A stretch of 64,000 bases of DNA. Source: Enterococcus malodoratus ATCC 43197. GTDB lineage: Bacteria; Bacillota; Bacilli; Lactobacillales; Enterococcaceae. This document shows positions 44,475 through 50,523 of the stretch, one piece after another; the stretch's first letter is position 1, and each line of letters starts with the position of its first letter. The stretch lies in NCBI RefSeq assembly GCF_000407185.1, contig NZ_KE136481.1:637136-701135 (forward strand), read 5' to 3'. Both the position numbers and the translations under genes were made by a program. The notes below the pieces were generated by a model, which saw only the letters and a program-made list of their open reading frames with translations, was not told where the DNA came from and searched no databases.

Positions 44475-44822
44475 TTATTTCAACATCTGTGCATACAAGA
44501 GAAATAAATACATTCCAACGCCGCATATTAATATCAAACACCCACACATAATAATTTTATGCAGGTGATTCTGACCACTCGCTGTAGAATATTTCATATC
44601 AATATAATTACTTCTGCCGATCAACGCAACCAGTAATAAAAGTATCGGAAATAAAAAGACGGCTGGCTTGCTACCAAAGTTATTCACGCTTCCATCAAAA
44701 CCAAACTGGATCGGAATCCTATTTGGAAGACGAGAATAGAAAATAATTCCCCACCCAAAGAAAAATGCCGCTAATGCAATGCTGATTCGAATTACCCAAC
44801 GATATACTCCCTCAAACATCAT
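44475..44822 (-). CDS. DUF1648 domain membrane protein (SdpI-like fragment family)
   Basis: 115 residues with three membrane segments. Between the first two lies the DUF1648 motif RLPNRIPIQFGFDGSVNNFG, found in the SdpI immunity protein family. It is shorter than SdpI. GGAGGAAGAAA precedes ATG 44822. It is the last ordinary chromosomal gene before the small-RNA-like region. Confidence 0.85.
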   Translation of the reverse strand: MMFEGVYRWVIRISIALAAFFFGWGIIFYSRLPNRIPIQFGFDGSVNNFGSKPAVFLFPILLLLVALIGRSNYIDMKYSTASGQNHLHKIIMCGCLILICGVGMYLFLLYAQMLK

Positions 44823-45002
44823 TTTCTTCCCTCCTTCAATTTAGCAATTAGTATATTCTTACAATCAAGAGAACTCTAGTAATTTCAAATACAAAAAGGG
44901 CTATTTTTTATACAAACAAATCCCTTCATTAAAGTAAGCCCTTTCTACAAATCAACGGCAATTTTAAATATTCTTTTTCGCATAATTCATTTTATGGAAG
45001 CA

Positions 45003-45115
45003 TAAAAAAACCAACGCTCAGCCACAAACGTTGGTTTAATCAGGATAAATTACCCTAAGTGAGAGTTGCCTCTCACATCACCCTTAGCATACATCAATCA
45101 TCGTTTGAATAGCAA
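45003..45115 (-). ncRNA. Candidate small RNA (unit 7) with GCAA-capped hairpin
   Basis: Minus strand TTGCTA (45115-45110), 18 bases, TATGCT (45091-45086), then a predicted transcript from about 45079. It contains GTGAGAG-GCAA-CTCTCAC (45059-45076) and ends in the terminator stem aaccaacg/cgttggtt at 45009-45036 plus TTTTTTT. No ORF of note lies inside. Confidence 0.45.
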
Positions 45116-45122
45116 GGGGCCT

Positions 45123-45287
45123 TTAAAAGAAAAGTAAAAGATACCAAAAAACACCACAGCTTAGCAAAACCAAAGCTGCAGTGTTCAAAATAAAGCGGGT
45201 GACGGGTTTCTTCTTTAAATTAAGCTCAAATAATTTAAATCTGAAATACTTTAAACACCTTGTTTTTAAGATGTTTGGATTACTCAC
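45123..45287 (-). CDS. Candidate small cationic membrane peptide, 54 codons
   Basis: GTG start. Sequence opens MSNPNILKTRCLKYFRFKL, continues with ELNLKKKPVTR, then one membrane segment (FILNTAALVLLSCGVFWYLL) to the end. A basic half plus one helix is the layout of type I toxin-like or membrane-regulating peptides, but I recognise no family. The GTG overlaps the stop of a 16-codon ORF upstream that has GAGAGGTG, so translation could be coupled. No ribosome site of its own is seen. Confidence 0.45.
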   Translation of the reverse strand: MSNPNILKTRCLKYFRFKLFELNLKKKPVTRFILNTAALVLLSCGVFWYLLLFF

Positions 45288-45330
45288 CGAATGAAATTTT
45301 TGGGTAACTCATAGGTAATTCAATACTCAC
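45280..45330 (-). CDS. Candidate 16-codon leader ORF
   Basis: GTG at 45330, ten bases after GAGAGGTG, encodes MSIELPMSYPKISFGE and stops at TAA 45282-45280. The stop region (GGTGAGTAA) contains the GTG start of the 54-codon peptide. It could be a leader that couples or attenuates the second ORF. Confidence 0.35.
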   Translation of the reverse strand: MSIELPMSYPKISFGE

Positions 45331-45482
45331 TTTAAAATCACACCTCTCAGAAATTTATCTGCTATCTTTGAAATACTTAAGAATATGTTCGTATAACGTT
45401 CGCGAGTTGATTGGGATAATGAGAATATAAAAATAAACCCTCTACATCCAACTAAGGCTGTAGAGGGTGTTTGCTGCATACG

Positions 45483-45581
45483 AAAACCCACTCCCTAGCA
45501 AGGGTAAAGAGTGGGCAAAAGAAAATGTGAGAGCGGATTACTCTCTACTTAGCAGTATATCACTTTTAGGTTTCAGCGCAA
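45483..45581 (-). ncRNA. Candidate small RNA, unit 5
   Basis: TTGCGC (45581-45576), 16 bases, extended TGATATACT (-10 at 45559-45554). Leader contains CACATTTTCTTTTGCCC, then stem CCCACTC/GAGTGGG and TTTTC. Related to units 1-4 by layout only. Confidence 0.4.
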
Positions 45582-45684
45582 TAAAAAAACAGGCACCTTT
45601 CGCCAGGGTGCCTGCCCCTCCTGTTAGTTGAGGTATGAGGATACTTAGTATTTCTATGATAATATAAAGCGGTTACAATGGCAA
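45581..45684 (-). ncRNA. Candidate small RNA, unit 4
   Basis: TTGCCA (45684-45679), 17 bases, TATCAT (45661-45656), spacer motif TTGTAACCGCTTTAT. The leader has ATACTAAGTAT and AGGAGGGGC instead of the CU tract, then hairpin AGGCACC/GGTGCCT and TTTTTTT. Confidence 0.45.
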
Positions 45685-45699
45685 ATAAAATGATTTCTG

Positions 45700-45799
45700 A
45701 AATAAAAAGGAGCACCCGATTATTCGAGTGCACGCAGATAAAATGAAAGAAAAGTTTCTAGGATACTGACATTTTAATATAAAACGCTTACATAAGCAA
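45700..45799 (-). ncRNA. Candidate small RNA, unit 3
   Basis: TTGCTT (45799-45794), 17 bases, TAAAAT (45776-45771), spacer motif ATGTAAGCGTTTTAT. Leader ends CTTTTCTTTCATTTTATC before hairpin GCACTCGA/TCGGGTGC and CCTTTTTATTT. Confidence 0.5.
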
Positions 45800-45814
45800 G
45801 GCATAAGCAATACA

Positions 45815-45908
45815 AATAAAAAGAAGCACCCGATCACTCAGGTGCTCCACAGAAATAAAAGATTCTCTAGAATAAATTTAGTATACAATGAAACGGTTAC
45901 ATTGAAAA
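45815..45908 (-). ncRNA. Candidate small RNA, unit 2
   Basis: -10 TATACT (45885-45880), weak -35 TTTTCA at 17 bases, spacer motif ATGTAACCGTTTCAT. Predicted RNA of about 58 nt with CTTTTATTTCTG before the hairpin GAGCACC...GGGTGCTT and TTTTTATTT. Confidence 0.5.
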
Positions 45909-45927
45909 GCAATATGATGATATCGCA

Positions 45928-46019
45928 CCAAAAAGGGACGCTCAATTATTGAGCGCCCCTAGAGAAAATAAAAGATTCACTTGGATCTTTAGTATATAAT
46001 GTTAAGGTTACATATGCAA
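45928..46019 (-). ncRNA. Candidate small RNA, unit 1
   Basis: TTGCAT (46019-46014), 17 bases, TATACT (45996-45991). Predicted RNA of about 57 nt from near 45984: a 5' AAAGAT/ATCTTT stem, single-stranded CTTTTATTTTCTCT, then hairpin GGGGCGCTC/GAGCGTCCC and TTTTT. Confidence 0.5.
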
Positions 46020-46102
46020 TAGAAAAAACAGCTTAGTTTAGAAGTCTTTACTATAACTATTTAACTTAAAATCAGTTTTCTAGATTACATTTAGTTTTTT
46101 TA

Positions 46103-46174
46103 TGTACTCCGCAGGCCTCGAACCCGCATCTTCCGATATGAACCGGAGTATTCTACCAATTGAACTAAGGGTAC
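46103..46174 (-). tRNA. tRNA-like gene with irregular anticodon arm
   Basis: 72 bases on the minus strand. Acceptor GTACCCT/GGAGTAC (one mismatch), D arm GTTC-AATTGGTA-GAAT, T arm GCGGG-TTCGAGG-CCTGC. The anticodon arm TCCGGTTCATATCGGA folds with a 6- or 8-base loop rather than 7; the nearest reading is CAT. CCA is not encoded. Probably a phage-type or decayed tRNA. It is next to the prophage late end, so it could also be an attachment site. Confidence 0.55.
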
Positions 46175-46221
46175 TTTAAATGAGTATTATTATTTTTTAA
46201 ACGTGTTACAATAAAGAAATA

Positions 46222-46283
46222 GAACGTCAGATCTTCCCCACAGTCCACTTCCCCAAGTAACTGTATCTGACGTTCCCTTTTTT
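46222..46283. other. Nested hairpin with repeated cttcccca
   Basis: Outer stem gaacgtcagat (46222-46232) with atctgacgttc (46265-46275), inner stem acagt/actgt, and two copies of cttcccca (46233-46240, 46248-46255) in the interior. TTTTTTT follows on the plus side. No gene is seen across 46175-46376. Confidence 0.5.
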
Positions 46284-46376
46284 TATGGGCGAGTGACTTC
46301 CCAATAGAGTAGATGTTACATAGAAACCGATTTCTTTGCAAATGATACACTCATGTTTCTAAGTTCCACAAAAAAA

Positions 46377-46401
46377 CAACCAGCCTGCACACGACTGGTT
46401 G
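46377..46401 (-). terminator. Terminator of the prophage lysis genes
   Basis: Stem CAACCAG/CTGGTTG followed on the minus strand by TTTTTTTGTGG, about 95 bases after the endolysin stop. It marks the end of the late operon. Confidence 0.85.
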
Positions 46402-46495
46402 CTGAAAGATGAAACTTAGTTATGAAAAAGAAGTAAGTTCTGGCAAAACTTACACATTCATAATAGCTCTTTTGTTAATATCTTGCAAGCGCATT

Positions 46496-47509
46496 CTAAT
46501 ACTTAAATCCTTTCATATGCGTTGGATTAATTCCAACATCCTTTGCTTTGCCCATTTCTTGAATCTCTTTCAATACAATAGGCGCATCTGTATTGTTAAA
46601 TCCTTCCCCTTTAACGCGAACGTCATAGGTTCCATAAGAGTTCGCTTCTGCATACGTCTGCTGGTCTAATAGCACATCCTTCAAGAAATTGCGCACGTGG
46701 CCTTCCATCTTCTTGCTTTGCTCATCATTCAAATTCCGTGCCTCGATCTTGATTATAGGTTTGTCTCCATCAACGATCGCAATGTTTTGCTGCATGTAGC
46801 CTGGATAGTATGTTTTAAGCTCTTGCTTCAAACGATTGACCGCATTCTCATACTTCCATTTTGAATCGCAAGTGATAACCAGCGTATAGACTTTGTTCGG
46901 CTGCAACACACGTTTCACTTGGTCACGAAGCAACGTCCAGGCGTATTTCGTTTGAATACGCTGAACCATTTTTACCGCCTGATCTTTGGTGACATTATCG
47001 ATCGCAATACCATTCTTATTTCCAGAAGGTTGAGGCTTAGGTGCTGGTGCTGGACTTGGATTCGGTTTAGGCGTGGACTTCAACCGATAGGCATAAAAAT
47101 AAGGACACCCAGCCATTACCCATCGTTGATCATGATTGGCAATAATTGTTGTATCCTTCCATCCTGTGCATTCTATCCAATTTTGATTATCTAGTGCAAT
47201 CCCTGTGTGACCGCCGGCACCGGCAGAGTATCCTTTTTGTCCCCAGATGATGATATCTCCGCGTTGCATCGGAAAGTCACTGTTCTCGGCGATTTTTTCA
47301 TATCCTAACTTCGTAAGGTAATCGTGCAACGTTTCGGTACTCGGAATATATCCATAATCAAAACCGCCTGATTCACGTAAAATACGATAGACAGACCCCG
47401 AACAATCACAAGTGCCGTCCGTATAATATCGCGAGCCATACATGCTGTAGCTGCAGTTGTTTACGAAACGCTGAACAACAGCTAAACCCGTTTCAATATT
47501 AATGGCCAT
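46496..47509 (-). CDS. Endolysin (Amidase_5/NlpC-P60-like peptidoglycan hydrolase)
   Basis: 337 residues. The N-terminal catalytic domain (about 1-145) has the nucleophile in TCDCSGSVYRIL (near 34) and His in GGHTGIALDNQNW (near 100), the layout of phage Amidase_5 enzymes. A Pro-rich linker (PKPNPSPAPAPKPQPSG) follows. The C-terminal 180 residues form a separate wall-binding domain I do not recognise. No signal peptide, so holin-dependent. AAGGAGG precedes ATG, which overlaps the stop of the small gene upstream. Confidence 0.92.
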   Translation of the reverse strand: MAINIETGLAVVQRFVNNCSYSMYGSRYYTDGTCDCSGSVYRILRESGGFDYGYIPSTETLHDYLTKLGYEKIAENSDFPMQRGDIIIWGQKGYSAGAGGHTGIALDNQNWIECTGWKDTTIIANHDQRWVMAGCPYFYAYRLKSTPKPNPSPAPAPKPQPSGNKNGIAIDNVTKDQAVKMVQRIQTKYAWTLLRDQVKRVLQPNKVYTLVITCDSKWKYENAVNRLKQELKTYYPGYMQQNIAIVDGDKPIIKIEARNLNDEQSKKMEGHVRNFLKDVLLDQQTYAEANSYGTYDVRVKGEGFNNTDAPIVLKEIQEMGKAKDVGINPTHMKGFKY

Positions 47510-47613
47510 TATTTTTCCTCCTTCTTTTCTTCGATCTCTTTCGGTTGAGGCTGCAAACCGACATTTTTATCATCGGATTTTTCGTAAGCTTCTTTTGCTT
47601 TTTTCATATCCAT
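47509..47613 (-). CDS. 34-residue charged protein between holin and endolysin
   Basis: ATG 47613, nine bases after AAGGAGG; the stop overlaps the endolysin start as TAATG. The sequence MDMKKAKEAYEKSDDKN, then VGLQPQPKEIEEKKEEK is highly charged and has no membrane segment. Tight packing and coupling show it is translated. Function unknown; possibly a modulator of holin or lysin, or only a coupling cistron. Confidence 0.7.
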   Translation of the reverse strand: MDMKKAKEAYEKSDDKNVGLQPQPKEIEEKKEEK

Positions 47614-47614
47614 G

Positions 47615-48025
47615 TTATTTGTCCTCCTTTTCATCATGTGTTCCTCTAATTTGCAAAAAAGCATCTTTAATTTGATCTGGAAAATTAATGAACACTGAAA
47701 TGTTTTCTAAGAAGCTAATGCCTTCGTTAGCTAGATAAAACATAATGACGATCTCACGAAGCGGAATCGAGCTACCGATCACCTTTTCTACTTCCACTGC
47801 TACTGCAATAACTACAAAGATCAATACCTTTCGAATCAATCCAATAAATCCGATTCTGCTACTGATTTCTTTCAAATTCCATGCTTTTAATAATCCAGTT
47901 AAGTAATCCACAATTACCAAATATACCAACGCGTGCAAAATTGCATCCATCCCTCCAAGCCAACTAACCATTACACCGCCCAACACCCCTGTTACAATAG
48001 ATGCTGCATTTAAATATTTTTCCAA
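47615..48025 (-). CDS. Phage holin (toxin secretion/phage lysis family)
   Basis: 136 residues with three to four membrane segments (about 6-24, 28-48, 65-85 and 90-110) and the family pattern YLVIVDYLTGLLKAW near residue 36. A charged C-terminus ends GTHDEKEDK. It opens the membrane for the endolysin. Followed by the 34-residue gene and endolysin. Confidence 0.93.
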   Translation of the reverse strand: MEKYLNAASIVTGVLGGVMVSWLGGMDAILHALVYLVIVDYLTGLLKAWNLKEISSRIGFIGLIRKVLIFVVIAVAVEVEKVIGSSIPLREIVIMFYLANEGISFLENISVFINFPDQIKDAFLQIRGTHDEKEDK

Positions 48026-48055
48026 AATAAATTCCCCCTTCCAATCAAAATAAAA

Positions 48056-48075
48056 AGCACACTCGAAAGTGTGCT
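48056..48075 (-). terminator. Terminator just upstream of the holin gene
   Basis: Minus-strand stem AGCACACT/AGTGTGCT with tetraloop TTCG and TTTTTATTTTG, overlapping the stop of the small gene before it. It sits inside the late operon. Confidence 0.8.
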
Positions 48076-48199
48076 ACTGTGCCAATTCAGGTAAATCCAT
48101 ATCCACCAATATTTCTCTCACTTGTTCGCGGATCAGACCAGGTACTTGTTCGATCGTTTTCCTACCTTTGATAATCAACGTCGCGTAGACTACTGCCAT
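48074..48199 (-). CDS. CD1375-like small phage protein (copy 2)
   Basis: 41 residues: MAVVYATLIIKGRKTIEQVP, then LIREQVREILVDMDLPELAQ. GAGGTGAATACA precedes ATG 48199. Same short family as the gene directly upstream; such proteins follow baseplate genes in many Firmicutes phages. No known function. Confidence 0.78.
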   Translation of the reverse strand: MAVVYATLIIKGRKTIEQVPGLIREQVREILVDMDLPELAQ

Positions 48200-48236
48200 T
48201 GTATTCACCTCTTTTCTGAGCAAATAAAAAGCAATC

Positions 48237-48350
48237 TTAATCCGCAATGTCTGCATCCAAGATCGCTTGTACTTCTTTTCTAATTGTCTTTGGTACTTCC
48301 TCAATAGTTTTCAGACCTTTCTGAATCAAATTGACGTAAATATTTGCCAT
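48237..48350 (-). CDS. CD1375-like small phage protein (copy 1)
   Basis: 37 residues: MANIYVNLIQKGLKTIEEVP, then KTIRKEVQAILDADIAD. Preceded by GGGAGGTTAATTAG; its ATG follows the TAG of the gene upstream directly. About 45 percent identical by eye to copy 2, so the pair is probably a tandem duplication. Confidence 0.78.
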   Translation of the reverse strand: MANIYVNLIQKGLKTIEEVPKTIRKEVQAILDADIAD

Positions 48351-48695
48351 CTAATTAACCTCCCTGTCTGCTGGAACGAGCATTTCATACACTTCAGCTA
48401 ACGCTAATTGAGTATCAGTCAATTGGTTTTCTTGGACTTCTGCCTTTTCTTTTAAGAATTCATTTTCCTTTTGGACAGTTTCTGTTAAAGTCTCAATCAA
48501 CTCTAATTTTTCTGCGTAATTTGGAGTAACCGTCTCTTCCCATCTGTTCTTAGAAAAATTAAAGAACTGAGATTGTGGATTTTCCAAATTTTGAATAGGT
48601 ACTTCTTCAACAAATGGCAACACCGTTGGAAAATCATCCGACACCTCGTGTTCTTCGTAACCTACTGGATATAGGACCTTATAAATAGTTTTCAT
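48351..48695 (-). CDS. Phage protein with C-terminal coiled coil
   Basis: 114 residues; MKTIYKVLYPVGYEEHEVSD at the start and a coiled coil (KLELIETLTETVQKEN to TQLALAEVYEML) in the second half. AGGAGGAAAGAA precedes ATG 48695; the upstream extension to 48725 is inside the preceding gene. Position after the baseplate gene suggests a baseplate accessory or tail-fibre chaperone; not recognised further. Confidence 0.75.
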   Translation of the reverse strand: MKTIYKVLYPVGYEEHEVSDDFPTVLPFVEEVPIQNLENPQSQFFNFSKNRWEETVTPNYAEKLELIETLTETVQKENEFLKEKAEVQENQLTDTQLALAEVYEMLVPADREVN

Positions 48696-48705
48696 TTCTT
48701 TCCTC

Positions 48706-50523
48706 CTATAATTTATTCTTCGCAAAGTACGTAGCAGAGCCAGTATAATATTTATTTGCTTCCAACCCCCATAATGCTGTTACTTTACCTGAAGCATCAA
48801 TAGTCAGTGCCTTATCAAAAGTAACATCTACCTGAATAGATCCGGATGGAACTATATCTGCTTCTAAAGAATCGATAAGGTTCCCGCCAGAGGCAATATC
48901 CGTACTTCTACACTGGAAGTTAAAATTGACTAAAATCCAATCTCCGTATCGTTTAAATCTAACTATTCCAGATTGAATAGACGAATCTGTTTCGCTAGTA
49001 TGATCAAATACAATTTCTCCTTTTTGGGACAGCACGTTTCTCCCATTAACCTGAAGTCCGTTCGCAAAATTCTTGATCCCCAATACTGTTTCATTTTCAG
49101 TCATAGATACGAACTTATCTTTCGTCCATTTAGCAATTGATTGAAAAACCCGAAGTGGAGTCATCGTTTTAGTATTGTCTTCGCTTGCTTCTGCCTCTTC
49201 TTGAGCTGCTAAATTTTCTATGTGATTGGCAGCTATCATGGATTGAATAAACTCATTCATAGAAAGCTCAATCGTAAATTGATAATTTGCATAATCTAAG
49301 TTTGCTGCCGACGCTGTACTATCATCTGAAACCGGCGCATATGCTATAAAATGACAATTGCCATCACTATCTATATATTCCTTAGCATTATTAATTGGAA
49401 TAGAAATGTTTGAAACAGTGGCAGTTGTACGTGATTTTGTTCCGGACCAATTAAGCCAGCGAACATTCCATACCGCGAAAGTCAGCTTATTTCCCCCAGC
49501 ACCTACTCCATAACCATAAACATTACCCTGATCATTCGTTATTTTCGGCTTGATTAGTTCAACCTGTTCAGAATTACTCAACGCTCCTTGAGCTGTAAAA
49601 TATTCTTCGCCAAGCTGTTTCTTTAAAAAGTCCAATACATTGTAAGATAGAAGCACTTGCCTTATATATCCGGCTCCGGTTGTAGGATATGAAGATAAGT
49701 TATTATCCAGTTTTGCAATTTTATTGTAACTATTCTGATCAATTTCACTCGTGAAATTTGAGGGTACACCTAAAGAAGTTCCTCCATACGCTTTGTAAGT
49801 ATTGGCGTTGTTAGTCATGACCCCAGCTTCTTTACCTAAAAAATCAAGAGTAAAGGTCATTCGAACTTTTTCTTTACCAATTACTTGATAGATCACGTTT
49901 GCAGAACTTTCTTGTTTAGTGAAAACGTCATTATCTTCAATACTTTTCAATATCTCTGCTTGTTTGCTTTTTATATCTGATGTCTGAATTTCTAAGGAAG
50001 TGACTTTTGAAGACAGATCATTTAGAACAGTTTCGCAGTTACTCTCTACTTGATCGATTAAACGTTTTGATTCTTGTATAATCTCGTTGAATCCTTGCCA
50101 ATAATAATCCTCCAATTCAGGAACATCCTCATCGATAGGGCTTCGTTTAATGTCAAAAGTAAACCTCCCGGCAGTATCAAGTGATCGTGAATCAGGTAAT
50201 TCAATATAAACCGAACCATCTACACGGCCAACGTACCCCAAAATATTGTCTTCTAAAACAATAGAGACTATTCCTTCTAAAGCATTCTCAATTACCGCAT
50301 GGTAAATATGACGTCCTTTTCCCTTAGCCGCTGTGTCTGAATTGAACTCTAAAAGGATCGGAACGATTGTTCCTTGAGGTAAGGTCTGATTTATATGATC
50401 TTTTTTCAACTGAATGATCAGTTTAGCAGTCCCTTTGTCATGGGACCAAAAAACCACTCCTGTAGGTATAGGAGTGGTTGCTTCAGCTTGAATCACAATT
50501 ATTTCTTCGCTTGTTTTGAACAA
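48706..50523 (-). CDS. Phage baseplate upper protein (BppU-like), receptor-binding C-terminus
   Basis: 605 residues. The N-terminal domain (about 1-140, with VVFWSHDKGTAKLIIQLKK and TAGRFTFDIKRSPIDED) matches the BppU N-terminal domain. A coiled coil follows (about 150-205), then a long beta-rich region that probably contacts the host. TTG start directly after the upstream stop. A terminator-like hairpin lies inside codons 15-24. Confidence 0.82.
   Translation of the reverse strand: MFKTSEEIIVIQAEATTPIPTGVVFWSHDKGTAKLIIQLKKDHINQTLPQGTIVPILLEFNSDTAAKGKGRHIYHAVIENALEGIVSIVLEDNILGYVGRVDGSVYIELPDSRSLDTAGRFTFDIKRSPIDEDVPELEDYYWQGFNEIIQESKRLIDQVESNCETVLNDLSSKVTSLEIQTSDIKSKQAEILKSIEDNDVFTKQESSANVIYQVIGKEKVRMTFTLDFLGKEAGVMTNNANTYKAYGGTSLGVPSNFTSEIDQNSYNKIAKLDNNLSSYPTTGAGYIRQVLLSYNVLDFLKKQLGEEYFTAQGALSNSEQVELIKPKITNDQGNVYGYGVGAGGNKLTFAVWNVRWLNWSGTKSRTTATVSNISIPINNAKEYIDSDGNCHFIAYAPVSDDSTASAANLDYANYQFTIELSMNEFIQSMIAANHIENLAAQEEAEASEDNTKTMTPLRVFQSIAKWTKDKFVSMTENETVLGIKNFANGLQVNGRNVLSQKGEIVFDHTSETDSSIQSGIVRFKRYGDWILVNFNFQCRSTDIASGGNLIDSLEADIVPSGSIQVDVTFDKALTIDASGKVTALWGLEANKYYTGSATYFAKNKL
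50452..50479 (-). terminator. Terminator-like hairpin inside the baseplate gene start
   Basis: Perfect 10-bp stem AACCACTCCT/AGGAGTGGTT, eight-base loop, followed by TTTTGG on the minus strand, about 45 bases after the start codon. Confidence 0.5.

Larger units (their letters stand above)
45437..46019 (-). repeat. Tandem array of degenerate ~110-120 bp units
   Basis: Each unit on the minus strand is a promoter with a TGTAASC-like motif in the spacer, then a C/U-rich leader of 25-45 bases, then a GC-rich hairpin and T-run. Hairpins lie at 45935-45959, 45825-45846, 45712-45731, 45591-45613, 45487-45515 and 45438-45467. Units 1-4 are clearly related; units 5-6 only share the layout. Confidence 0.7.

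Noticed and set aside
45670-45750. Short plus-strand ORF beginning MANKMISEIKRS in the array
   Set aside because: It runs through the hairpin, has no ribosome site and is not kept in the sister units.
45437-46019. CRISPR array
   Set aside because: Units have diverged hairpins and promoters, not identical repeats with unique spacers, and no cas genes are near.
45437-46019. Fst-type type I toxin-antitoxin locus
   Set aside because: Shared terminators resemble par loci, but no Fst-like hydrophobic ORF is found opposite the units.
46103-46174. Ordinary chromosomal tRNA serving as proven attB
   Set aside because: The anticodon arm is irregular, CCA is absent, and the other prophage end is not in the window, so no duplication can be checked.
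46165-46350. 61-codon minus-strand frame beside the tRNA-like gene
   Set aside because: It overlaps the tRNA-like gene and the nested hairpin, has no ribosome site and no recognisable sequence pattern.
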